Below are positions 7,735 to 15,116 of a stretch of DNA of 22,897 nucleotides, one piece after another; positions within the stretch are counted from its first letter, which is position 1; the number at the start of each line of letters is the position of its first letter. The position numbers were made by a program, and so were the translations under genes. Where the stretch lies: positions 1-22,897 of the forward strand of contig CAZBZG010000038.1 in the NCBI GenBank assembly GCA_964496245.1, in the 5' to 3' direction. This stretch comes from CAZBZG01 sp964496245 (lineage in GTDB: Bacteria; Planctomycetota; SZUA-567). The notes under the pieces are model-generated. The model was given only the letters and a program-made list of their open reading frames with translations, had not been told where the DNA came from and ran no database searches.

Positions 7735-9060
7735 CTATTCCCCGAACAGAGCCTTGCGTCGCAGGATGTGGTGGTAGTGCTGAGCGAAGCGGTGGGCCTC
7801 GTCGCGCACGTACATGAGCAGCTTCAATCCCGCGTGTCGGCGGGAAAGGGCGAGCGGCGCGTCGCGGCCGTCCAGAAAAGGCGTCTCTTCCTCCTTGGCC
7901 AGACTCATGAGCGCGGGCACAGCAGCTCCCACCTCGCCCAACGCCCGCGCGGCCGCGCGGAGCTGGCCCTTGCCCCCGTCGATCAGCACGAGATCAGGCA
8001 GTGCCTCCCCCTCTTCGAGCACACGGTGGTAGCGCCGACGCACGACCTCGGCGATGGCGGCCACGTCGTTTTGTCCGGAGACCGTGCGGATGCGGAAGCG
8101 GCGGTAGCCGTCCTTGAAGGGTACGCCGTCGAGGAAGCTGACGACGGAACCCACGCACTCCTGTCCCTGCAGGTTGGCGATGTCGATGCCCTCGATCCGG
8201 CGGGGTGGGCGGTCGAGGCCGACGGCTTCCTGGAGGGCTGCGAGCGCCTTGTCCGGGGGCACGTGAAAGGTCGCAGGCGCGAGCGAATCGTCCAGCGCGG
8301 GCTGCGCGTTCACGTTCTCCAACGCCTCTACGAGATCGCGCAGGGACGCGGCCTGTTCGAACTGGAGTTTGCCGGCCGCCGCCTCCATCTCCCGGCGGAG
8401 CTCGTCGATGAGCTCCTTCTTCTGCCCCGACAGGAACCGGCAGAGGCCGGTGATCCGCTTGCGGTACGACGCGCGGTCGATGCCGCCGCAGCAGGCGCCG
8501 GCGCACCGGCCGATGGCGTGGTTGAGACATCCGCGCTGGAACCGGCGGCCCGCATCGTCAGCCTGGAGCTTCTGGTTGCAGGTGCGGAAGCGGAAGATGC
8601 GCTGCAGCACGGCCAGGGCCGCGCGCACGTCGCCCGCACTCCCGAACGGGCCGAAGGTCCGACTCTTGGGATCGGGCTTCTGGCGCGTGACGAGCACGCG
8701 GGGGAAGTCCTCGCCCCACGTCACCTCGATCATGGGGTAGACCTCGTTGTTCTTCAGCATGGAGTTGTACTTGGGCTTGAGGTCCTTGATGAGGCGGCTC
8801 TCGAGCAGCAGGGCCTCGATCTCGGACTCGGTTTCGACGTGCTCGAAGCCGGCGATGTGCTCGACCAGGGCGACCTCCTTGGGCGGACGGTCCCGGGTCT
8901 GGAAGTAGCTGCTCACCCGTCTGCGAAGCGACCCGGCCTTGCCCACGTAGATCTCGCGGCCGTCGGTGTCCTTCATGAGGTAGACGCCGGGTGCGTCGGG
9001 AAGGTTCCGGGCCGCGGCCAGGAGCCGTTGGTTCTGCTGTTCTTCGCCGGATGGGCCCAT
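7735..9060 (-). CDS. uvrC: Minimal UvrC-like excinuclease subunit
   Basis: UvrC makes both incisions in nucleotide excision repair with UvrA and UvrB. Present are the GIY-YIG nuclease (PGVYLMKD at 24-31, EIYVGKAGSLRRR at 36-48), a four-Cys set (C161, C178, C186, C190) like the iron-sulfur cysteines of UvrC, a UVR helix pair (about 214-249) that binds UvrB, and the RNase H-like 5' nuclease with D293, D361 and H423. Two parts are missing. About 115 residues between UVR and the RNase H core are absent, and the protein stops at 441, right after the core, with no HhH DNA-binding domain (usual length about 600). All catalytic residues remain, so it looks functional but reduced. It follows def after 45 bases on the same strand. 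Confidence 0.9.
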   Translation of the reverse strand: MGPSGEEQQNQRLLAAARNLPDAPGVYLMKDTDGREIYVGKAGSLRRRVSSYFQTRDRPPKEVALVEHIAGFEHVETESEIEALLLESRLIKDLKPKYNSMLKNNEVYPMIEVTWGEDFPRVLVTRQKPDPKSRTFGPFGSAGDVRAALAVLQRIFRFRTCNQKLQADDAGRRFQRGCLNHAIGRCAGACCGGIDRASYRKRITGLCRFLSGQKKELIDELRREMEAAAGKLQFEQAASLRDLVEALENVNAQPALDDSLAPATFHVPPDKALAALQEAVGLDRPPRRIEGIDIANLQGQECVGSVVSFLDGVPFKDGYRRFRIRTVSGQNDVAAIAEVVRRRYHRVLEEGEALPDLVLIDGGKGQLRAAARALGEVGAAVPALMSLAKEEETPFLDGRDAPLALSRRHAGLKLLMYVRDEAHRFAQHYHHILRRKALFGE

Positions 9061-9105
9061 GGGGGAGACGTTCCTCGCGCAGGAGCGAGGTCCGGAAACG
9101 AATAC

Positions 9106-9618
9106 CTACTCGGATGCAGCCGCGTAGGCCTGTTCGAGACGGCGGATCTCGTCGCGCAACGAGAGCTTGGCTGCCGGCGAGAGCTTGTCGATGAAGAGCA
9201 CCCCGTCCAGATGGTCGATCTCGTGCTGGATGGCGCGGGCCGTCAAACCGTCCACCCGGAACTCCTGGACCGCGCCCGACAGATCCTGGGCCTGCGCCGT
9301 GATGGTGGCGGCGCGCGCGACCTTGCCTTCGAGGCCCGGAACGCTCAGGCAGCCTTCGCACCCCGTCTCTTTGGTCCGGCTCCGCTTGAGGATCTTGGGG
9401 TTGATGAGCACGTGCGGGTCGCGGTGTTCGGGATCGAAATCCACGATGACGAGCCGGTGGTGCTCGCCTACCTGGGGCGCGGCCAGCCCGACGCCCCTGT
9501 GCTCGTACATGGTCTCGATCATGGCGCCGGCGAGGCGGCGGATCCCGTCGTCGATTTGCGGGACGGGTTGCGATCGCTCGCGCAGGAAGGGGTCTGGATA
9601 ACGTCGGATCGTGAACAT
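9106..9618 (-). CDS. def: Peptide deformylase
   Basis: A 170-residue metalloenzyme that removes the formyl group from the N-terminal methionine of new proteins. All three family motifs are present: GVGLAAPQ (42-49), EGCLS (88-92) with metal ligand Cys90, and HEIDH (132-136) with metal ligands His132 and His136 and catalytic Glu133. The ATG at 9618 is chosen because GAGG lies eight bases before it, the protein then begins with the typical FTIRRYPDP, and a promoter predicted at 9660-9688 would start transcription near 9653. A longer in-frame start at 9654 would therefore be at or before the transcript start. It is the first gene of a def-uvrC operon. Confidence 0.95.
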   Translation of the reverse strand: MFTIRRYPDPFLRERSQPVPQIDDGIRRLAGAMIETMYEHRGVGLAAPQVGEHHRLVIVDFDPEHRDPHVLINPKILKRSRTKETGCEGCLSVPGLEGKVARAATITAQAQDLSGAVQEFRVDGLTARAIQHEIDHLDGVLFIDKLSPAAKLSLRDEIRRLEQAYAAASE

Positions 9619-9659
9619 ATCGTTCGCCTCGTCATCGGAACCATCCCCCCTCAAGGGGC

Positions 9660-9688
9660 ATTATAGGCCGGATCTTCCTCCCGCGCAA
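9660..9688 (-). promoter_or_regulatory. Promoter of def-uvrC
   Basis: On the - strand TTGCGC (9688-9683) and a perfect TATAAT (9665-9660) are spaced by 17 bases. The expected transcript start near 9653 fits the shorter deformylase start at 9618. Confidence 0.65.
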
Positions 9689-9740
9689 GGCATTGCTCGG
9701 GCCTGGAGAAGCGGGTCCGGCAGCCGTCGGCGGAAGGGAC

Positions 9741-9768
9741 TTGCGAAAAATCCGCGAACGGTTAGAGT
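9741..9768 (+). promoter_or_regulatory. Promoter of the Gfo/Idh/MocA gene
   Basis: TTGCGA (9741-9746) and TAGAGT (9763-9768) are spaced by 16 bases, about 75 bases before the ATG at 9842. It diverges from the def promoter. Confidence 0.5.
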
Positions 9769-9841
9769 GCTTGGAACGAAACGGCCTGAAGGGAATTCGG
9801 GCCGTCCCGCGACGAAGCCAGACCACAGAGAGGAGCATGTC

Positions 9842-11026
9842 ATGGCCAAAGCCAAACAACGCAAACAGATGCGCCACAAGAGCGGCAAGAAGCTCCGCTT
9901 CGCCGTGATCGGCGTAGGCGGCATGGGCGGCGGGCATTGCAACAGCATCAAGCGTGTCCGCGACGCCAAGCTCACGGCCGTCGTCGACATCGTGCCCGAG
10001 ATCGCCGAGCGCGTGGGCACGGCCCACAAGGTGCCCTGGTTCACCAGCCACCAGGATCTGATCAAGGCCGACGTCTGCGACGCCGTGATCGTGGCGACCC
10101 CCCACCCCGAACACGTCAAGCCGGCGATCGACTGCATGAAGGCCAAGCTACACGTCATCAGCGAGAAGCCGCTCTCCGAACGGATCGGCACGGCCGAAAA
10201 GATGGTCAAGGCGGCCAAGAAGAACCGCGTGAAGTTCGGCGTCATGTTCCAGCGCCGCTTCGAGCCGACGCTCGCCAAGATGCTGGAGATCGCCCGCAGC
10301 GGCCAGCTGGGCCAGCTCCACCGCGCGACCATGATCGATCCGCAGTACCGCAGCCAGGCCTACTACGATTCGGGCGCCTGGCGGGCGACCTGGCGGCTTG
10401 AAGGCGGCGGCGTGATGATGAACCAGTCCCCTCACTCGCTCGACCTCTTCGTGCAGCTGACGGGGCTCCCCGTAAAGGTGCGTGGCAAGATCGATACGAC
10501 CCTGCACAAGATCGAGGTCGAGGACACGGCCGAAGCCATGCTCACGTACAAGGGCGGTGGCACGGGCTACTTCTACTGCAGCACGAACGAGCCGGCGCCG
10601 GGACAGATGATCGAGCTCTTCGGCGACAAGGGGAAGCTTCTCTACCGCAACGGGGAGCTCCGCTTCTGGAAATACAAGAAGCCGGTCAGCAAGTTCACCA
10701 AAGAGGTCAAACAGAAGTGGGGCGCCCCCCCGAGCGAGGAGGTCAAGCTCCGCATCCGCCAGCGCAAGAGCGGCCACTTTCGCGTGATCGAGAACTTCAC
10801 CAAGCACGTCCTCCACGGCGATGCCCTCGATGTGGCGGGCGAGTCGGGTCTGGCGAGCCTGGAACTGGCGAACGCCATCATGCTCTCGAGCTGGCAGGAC
10901 CGCGAACTCAAGGTGCCGATCAGCCGGGCGGGTTATGACCGCGAACTCGGCAAGATGCGCAAGAAGTACACGGGCCGCAAGCGAGTGCGCGCGAATCTCC
11001 AACGCGATCCGCATCACGGCACGTGA
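9842..11026 (+). CDS. Gfo/Idh/MocA family oxidoreductase
   Basis: A 394-residue NAD(P)-dependent dehydrogenase of the glucose-fructose oxidoreductase/inositol dehydrogenase type. The Rossmann motif is GVGGMG (24-29), the family motif EKP is at 108-110, and the C-terminal sheet domain has GGGVMMNQSPHSLD (188-201), with His198 in the usual catalytic position. Such enzymes oxidise or epimerise sugars, inositols and sugar acids; the substrate cannot be told. The ATG at 9842 has AGAGGAG at 9829-9835. The open frame extends upstream but has no good start there. The first 18 residues are strongly basic (MAKAKQRKQMRHKSGKK), ahead of where the family normally begins. It faces the isomerase/MDR run on the other strand, which may belong to the same pathway. 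Confidence 0.9.
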   Translation: MAKAKQRKQMRHKSGKKLRFAVIGVGGMGGGHCNSIKRVRDAKLTAVVDIVPEIAERVGTAHKVPWFTSHQDLIKADVCDAVIVATPHPEHVKPAIDCMKAKLHVISEKPLSERIGTAEKMVKAAKKNRVKFGVMFQRRFEPTLAKMLEIARSGQLGQLHRATMIDPQYRSQAYYDSGAWRATWRLEGGGVMMNQSPHSLDLFVQLTGLPVKVRGKIDTTLHKIEVEDTAEAMLTYKGGGTGYFYCSTNEPAPGQMIELFGDKGKLLYRNGELRFWKYKKPVSKFTKEVKQKWGAPPSEEVKLRIRQRKSGHFRVIENFTKHVLHGDALDVAGESGLASLELANAIMLSSWQDRELKVPISRAGYDRELGKMRKKYTGRKRVRANLQRDPHHGT

Positions 11027-11048
11027 AATCCGGGCGGGGTGTATTCGC

Positions 11049-11378
11049 CTACGGCTGGTCTCCGGTCTCCGGCGGCGGGGGGAGCGGATCCCGGCCGCCC
11101 GGGTGCAGCCATTTCACGTCGATGCCGTAGTAGCTGAGGCACCGCAGCAGGAGCAGCAAGGCGCCGGCCTCGTCCAGATTGCCGATGAGGGGAAGGTTGT
11201 CGGGAATGATCTCGATCCACCCCAAGGTTGGGTTGATGAGGTAGACGATACAGAAGACGATCAGCGGTACGAGCACGCACCCGCTCGGCCGGTCCCTGGC
11301 GGGTGGGCGGTCGCCGGACGGGGCTGGCGCGGCCGCCCGGTCGTCCGCGCCTTTGCCCGTGTCATTCGGTCGGTCCAT
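11049..11378 (-). CDS. Small DUF1232-like membrane protein
   Basis: A 109-residue protein. Residues 1-33 are a hydrophilic, Pro/Ala/Asp-rich tail. Residues 34-49 are hydrophobic, and 52-85 contain IPDNLPLIGNLDEAG, which matches the DUF1232 (YkvA-like) pattern IPDxxPxxGxLDD. Function of that family is unknown; it is usually membrane associated. The ATG at 11378 lies inside the end of the upstream gene (17-base overlap) and has GGAGGGAG before it, indicating translational coupling. The open frame extends to 11444 but that part is the overlap. The end lies only 22 bases from the convergent Gfo/Idh gene. Confidence 0.7.
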   Translation of the reverse strand: MDRPNDTGKGADDRAAAPAPSGDRPPARDRPSGCVLVPLIVFCIVYLINPTLGWIEIIPDNLPLIGNLDEAGALLLLLRCLSYYGIDVKWLHPGGRDPLPPPPETGDQP

Positions 11379-12252
11379 CCACCGCTCCCTCCAGCTCGAG
11401 TATGAGGTTGGCCTCTGCGGCAGCTGCCTCGGTCTCGTCGGCAAAGATCACCTTGACCGCAGTGAATCGGTCGGTGCGCCAGTGGTCCTCTTCGAGCAGC
11501 CAGTTGCGCACGAAGCGGGCCACCCCCTTTCGGCAGGTCTCGCGCACGAGCTCGCGGTGGCGCGGATCGGAGGCGTACTCCACGAGGATGGGCGTGAGGC
11601 TCCTCTCCAGCGCCTCCATCTGCTTCTTGGCGTTGAACCGGAGCCAGCCTTCGTCGGTCTTCTTCTCCATCCGGTCGGTGTGGAGCGCGGGCGGGAGCGA
11701 CGGCTGCACGGCGGGCGCGTGCACGATGCAGGTCTGGCCCGAGACGTCGAGGCGCCAGGGGGCCTCGAGCGAGACGTGATACCGGTAGGTCACGGGCGCC
11801 TTGATCTGGCTCACGGTCCGCCCCAGGGAGATGTAGTCCCAGAGGATGCGTTTCTCGTCCTCGCGGGTGAAGGTTTCGGTGACCTCGGCTGTGGCCACCT
11901 CCAGCTTGGGGTTGGCCGAGAGCGTGGGAATGGCGGAGACGAACGTGGTGGTGATCCGGCCGCGCGAGAAGCTCTCTGCGATCTGCGCGAGGCCCCGGCC
12001 GGCCTGGTCGATCGAATCGGGAAGCGCGCGGGCTGCGTCCCCGGCAGTGTCGAGCGTCCGGCTGTAGATCCAGAAGCCGATGAGGCAGAGGAGCGCCACC
12101 ACCAGCGGCCACCGGAAGCTGCTCACGGTCCGGGCCCACGCGTTGTCGGCGCCGGGGGGTCCCGGCGGCGCAGGCGCAGGCGAAGCGCTCGAAGCCGTCG
12201 CCTCGGGGGCCTCGTCGGCTTGGGGGCGTTTCGGGTCGGTCGATTCTGCCAT
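11362..12252 (-). CDS. Single-pass membrane protein, possibly DUF4230-like
   Basis: A 296-residue protein. Residues 1-45 are a Pro/Ala-rich cytoplasmic tail. One transmembrane helix lies at about 47-63, followed by a probably extracytoplasmic mixed alpha/beta domain containing LEVATAEVTETF, PVTYRYHVSLEAPW and IVHAPAVQPSLPPAL. The order of these segments recalls DUF4230, but the similarity is by eye only and the call is tentative. It starts 15 bases after the MDR dehydrogenase stop and overlaps the DUF1232-like gene, so it is in the same transcript. A link with the sugar enzymes upstream is not obvious. No strong Shine-Dalgarno is visible; reading through from the upstream gene is likely. Confidence 0.7.
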   Translation of the reverse strand: MAESTDPKRPQADEAPEATASSASPAPAPPGPPGADNAWARTVSSFRWPLVVALLCLIGFWIYSRTLDTAGDAARALPDSIDQAGRGLAQIAESFSRGRITTTFVSAIPTLSANPKLEVATAEVTETFTREDEKRILWDYISLGRTVSQIKAPVTYRYHVSLEAPWRLDVSGQTCIVHAPAVQPSLPPALHTDRMEKKTDEGWLRFNAKKQMEALERSLTPILVEYASDPRHRELVRETCRKGVARFVRNWLLEEDHWRTDRFTAVKVIFADETEAAAAEANLILELEGAVDGPTE

Positions 12253-12267
12253 GGAGAAGGAGCCCGT

Positions 12268-13998
12268 CTATTCGATTTTGAGCAGGTCTTCCAGCAACGC
12301 TTCTTCGGCTGCGTTGGTCCAGACCCCGCCCGGCGCGAGCTTGTCGGCCGCAGCCGAGGAGATCGATCCCAACGCGGCCGGTGTCACGAGGTCGAGTCCG
12401 CGGATCTGCGGGAAGAGCACGGTCTTGCCGGGGAAGCGGCCCTCCTTGACGCCCTTGATGCCCTCCCAGGCGGTTTCGATGCCGCCCAGCGCGGCCAGGG
12501 CCATGCGCGTGGCGAGCTGGCCGGCTTCCAGGCGGGCCAGCACGCCCCGCATGTCGTCCATGGAGGAGCCCGAGGAACCGATCAGCCGCACTTGCTTTTC
12601 GGTGAAGAGCGTGGGCGGCAGGGTGGCCACGGTGCCCGGCTTGAGTCCGGCGAACACGTTGCACACGGCGTGGGAGGCGAGGTGCCGGCTGGCCTGCTCC
12701 ACCAGCGCGGGCACGGGGGCCATGATGTAGATGTCGTCGAATCCGCGGCCCGACGTGAAATCGCTCATGGCAGCGTCCACGTCATCGACCGTGGAGACGT
12801 CCAGGCACGAGAGCGCGATCCCGCGCCGCTCGGCCACCGGTTGCAGGCGCTCGCGCATGTAGGCCAGGCGGTCGCCCATCACATCGGTGGCCAGGATCCG
12901 GGCCGGCGGCTCGTCGAGCTCGAGCGCCCGCTGCACGTGCATCTGGCCCATGGGGCCGGCCGCCCCCACAATGAGGGTCGCACCGCCCGGCTTGAGGTCG
13001 GTGCGTGCGGGACTCGCGTAGGCCTCGCGGGCCCGCTGGGATGCTGTGCCCACGTGCCGGGTGCCCTGGTAATGGATGCGCCCCAGGTCGATCGCGGCCG
13101 CCTCCGGGGCCTCGTCCGATACGAACGCGAGCAGGCCGTTTTGTGCCAGGGCGCGGTCGCATGCGCTGACGAGCGTGGCCGCGGCCCGGCCGCCGAGGAT
13201 GACGTCGTCAAACCCCTCCCCCCCGGTCTCCTCTTCCACCAGAGCGGCGATCTGTTCGGCCGTGGGCGGCGCGCGGTGCACCACGCCCCGCTCGGCGAGC
13301 ACGGGCGTAAGGTCGACCTCGGGCGCCCCGAGCACGGCGGTGTATCGGGGTTGCTCGTGTTCGGCGTAAACGCCGGTGAGGTCCATGGGCAGTCCTTGGG
13401 CGAAGACGATCAGCATCCGCCCGTCGGGCTTGGGCCGGGTTCGCTGGGTGATGTGGTAAGCCGCTTCCACGCAGGCCCACGGCTCGACCAGGGCTGCCTC
13501 GGCGTAGCCGGTCTCTTCATTCAGCGGGAGCAGGTAACAGCCGTCGTCGCCGTCGAGTACCCAGGGGCCCGCATAGGTGTATTGCGCCATGGCTCCGCGC
13601 TGCACGTAGCCGTAGGCCTTCTGCTCGCCGTTGATGTAGATGTCGGCCTGAATGATGTACCGCTGGCCCGGTTCGAAGCGGTCCCGCCAGTCGGCGCCCA
13701 CCTGAACCACGGTCAGGGCGGCCTCGTGTCCGGCCACCGTGGGATCCTGTTCAAGATCACGGCCGCGGATGCGCGGGTGTTCGGGCCCCGCCCAGATGAG
13801 CTTGGTGTCCGAGAAGCACAGCCCCAACGCGTCGACCCGGAGCAGGAGTTCGTCCGGTTCGGGCGGACGCAGAGGGCGTTTGACGGGCTTGCCGTTTCTC
13901 CCGAGATGCTCCAGGCCGGCGCCGAAGAGATCCCAGGAAAGGTAGGTCTCGGGCAGCGGGTAGTCGGCCTGCCGGTAGCGCGTGAGCCGGTCGGTCAT
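12268..13998 (-). CDS. Large zinc-type MDR dehydrogenase with two nucleotide-fold segments
   Basis: A 576-residue protein of the medium-chain dehydrogenase/reductase family. The catalytic domain has the zinc ligands Cys61 (GLCFSD), His91/Glu92 (AGHEA) and the EPWAC motif (172-176). The structural-zinc cysteines of classical alcohol dehydrogenases are missing. After the first domain there are two successive Rossmann-like segments. One is at about 190-300 (MLIVFAQGLPM, later FDDVILGG) and lacks a glycine-rich motif. The second is at about 335-460, with GAAGPMG (345-351) and, ending its second strand, TD (371-372). Family members usually have one Rossmann domain and 340-420 residues. It resembles sorbitol/L-sorbose-1-phosphate type reductases in its first part. 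AGAGAGGA before ATG 13998 supports the start. It lies downstream of the isomerase, so a sugar or polyol substrate is inferred. Confidence 0.8.
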   Translation of the reverse strand: MTDRLTRYRQADYPLPETYLSWDLFGAGLEHLGRNGKPVKRPLRPPEPDELLLRVDALGLCFSDTKLIWAGPEHPRIRGRDLEQDPTVAGHEAALTVVQVGADWRDRFEPGQRYIIQADIYINGEQKAYGYVQRGAMAQYTYAGPWVLDGDDGCYLLPLNEETGYAEAALVEPWACVEAAYHITQRTRPKPDGRMLIVFAQGLPMDLTGVYAEHEQPRYTAVLGAPEVDLTPVLAERGVVHRAPPTAEQIAALVEEETGGEGFDDVILGGRAAATLVSACDRALAQNGLLAFVSDEAPEAAAIDLGRIHYQGTRHVGTASQRAREAYASPARTDLKPGGATLIVGAAGPMGQMHVQRALELDEPPARILATDVMGDRLAYMRERLQPVAERRGIALSCLDVSTVDDVDAAMSDFTSGRGFDDIYIMAPVPALVEQASRHLASHAVCNVFAGLKPGTVATLPPTLFTEKQVRLIGSSGSSMDDMRGVLARLEAGQLATRMALAALGGIETAWEGIKGVKEGRFPGKTVLFPQIRGLDLVTPAALGSISSAAADKLAPGGVWTNAAEEALLEDLLKIE

Positions 13999-14134
13999 GG
14001 TCCCACGTCCTCTCTGGCGATGCGTTGCCGCCCGCGCTCGTGCGGATGCGGACAGTTCCGCTCTCGTTTTCTCTGCCACAGCGAGCCGGTGTCTCAACCG
14101 TGTCGGGCGCTTTGCGGCGTCGCCCGCTTTCCGT

Positions 14135-14950
14135 CTACTTGAGTCCCATCTCGCGCAGGTTCTTGTAGCTTACCGCCATGCTTTTGAGCGGATCGTTGCT
14201 CAACGGGAAGTTGTCCTGCTCGACCAGGTAGTCCTTGACCCGGGCGGCTTTGCAGGCCTTGAGAATGGCCGGCCAGTTGAGGTTGCCCTCGCCGACTGCG
14301 CAGAAGACCGGCTGCTTGTCGTGGATCACCATGTCCTTGAGGTGCACCTGGTCGGTGCGGCCCTTGAGCCAGCGGATCCACGCCGCCGGATCTCCGCCGC
14401 CGCGGGCCACCCAGCAGGTGTCGATCTCGGCCTGCAGGCTCTTGGGCTTGGTGGAGGTGTACAGGATTTCGAGGGCCGTGCGCCCGCCGGTGATGCCTTT
14501 GCGGCCGAACTGCGTGAACTCGTGCGCGTGATTGTGGTACTGGAGATGGATCTTCTCGGTGCGCAGCGCCTTGCCGACCTTGTCACAGGCGCGCGCAAAG
14601 GCCTTGACGTCGCTCACGTTCTTGACGTCGCCGAGGGCGAAGGGGATGGCTACGTACGAACACCCCCACGTGTGGAGGCGGTCGATGATTGCGTCCAGGT
14701 CCTCTTGCATCTGATTGAGCCCGATGTGGGCTCCCACGATGCTGAGGCCGGCCGCGTCGCACATCTCGCGGGCCTCGAGCGCGTCGAAGTTGCCGATGGG
14801 TCCCGAGATCTGGACGTTGCGGTAGCCCATCTTGCGGACCTTCTTGAGGGTGGCGGCCGCCTCCTTGGGTGTCTGCATCAGATCCCGCAGCGAGTAGAGC
14901 TGGGCTGCGAGCTTGTAGCCCTTGTTCTTCGCCGCTTTCTTCTTGGCCAT
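14135..14950 (-). CDS. Sugar phosphate isomerase/epimerase-like TIM barrel protein
   Basis: A 271-residue member of the xylose-isomerase-like (AP endonuclease family 2) TIM barrel fold. Typical metal-site segments are seen: QYHNHAHEF (137-145), AEIDTCWV (174-181), QVHLKDM (201-207), and VEQD (243-246) near the end. Such enzymes isomerise or epimerise sugars, inosose or hydroxypyruvate; the substrate is not readable. The ATG at 14950 is preceded by AAAGGAA at four bases. Upstream in-frame codons lie in the promoter. The first 13 residues (MAKKKAAKNKGYK) are a basic tail, similar in kind to that of the Gfo/Idh protein. It is the first gene of a four-gene - strand run with the MDR dehydrogenase. 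Confidence 0.9.
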   Translation of the reverse strand: MAKKKAAKNKGYKLAAQLYSLRDLMQTPKEAAATLKKVRKMGYRNVQISGPIGNFDALEAREMCDAAGLSIVGAHIGLNQMQEDLDAIIDRLHTWGCSYVAIPFALGDVKNVSDVKAFARACDKVGKALRTEKIHLQYHNHAHEFTQFGRKGITGGRTALEILYTSTKPKSLQAEIDTCWVARGGGDPAAWIRWLKGRTDQVHLKDMVIHDKQPVFCAVGEGNLNWPAILKACKAARVKDYLVEQDNFPLSNDPLKSMAVSYKNLREMGLK

Positions 14951-15032
14951 GGGGTTCCTTTCTGCCTGTCTTTGTCTGAATGTATTGTTCCCGTCCCCGC
15001 GCGCCCCGCGCCCCAGGGACCCCAGTGGCCGC

Positions 15033-15061
15033 ACTATGCCCGGTTTGACAAGCTCCGTCAA
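15033..15061 (-). promoter_or_regulatory. Promoter of the isomerase operon, with inverted repeat
   Basis: On the - strand TTGACG (15061-15056) and CATAGT (15038-15033) are spaced by 17 bases. The -35 box overlaps an inverted repeat TTGAC-N7-GTCAA (15044-15060) that could be a regulator site. The leader would be about 77 bases. Confidence 0.55.
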
Positions 15062-15116
15062 GCAGAACTTTCGGGCCGAGGTGCCCAAGGTGATCGTATC
15101 GAACGGGGGCAAACAG

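Noticed and set aside
7768..9666. A 632-codon open frame on the + strand
   Set aside because: Antisense to uvrC and def, which carry full catalytic motifs.
11353..14142. A 929-codon open frame on the + strand
   Set aside because: Antisense to the MDR dehydrogenase and membrane protein genes; no motif or ribosome binding site, composition typical of a shadow frame.
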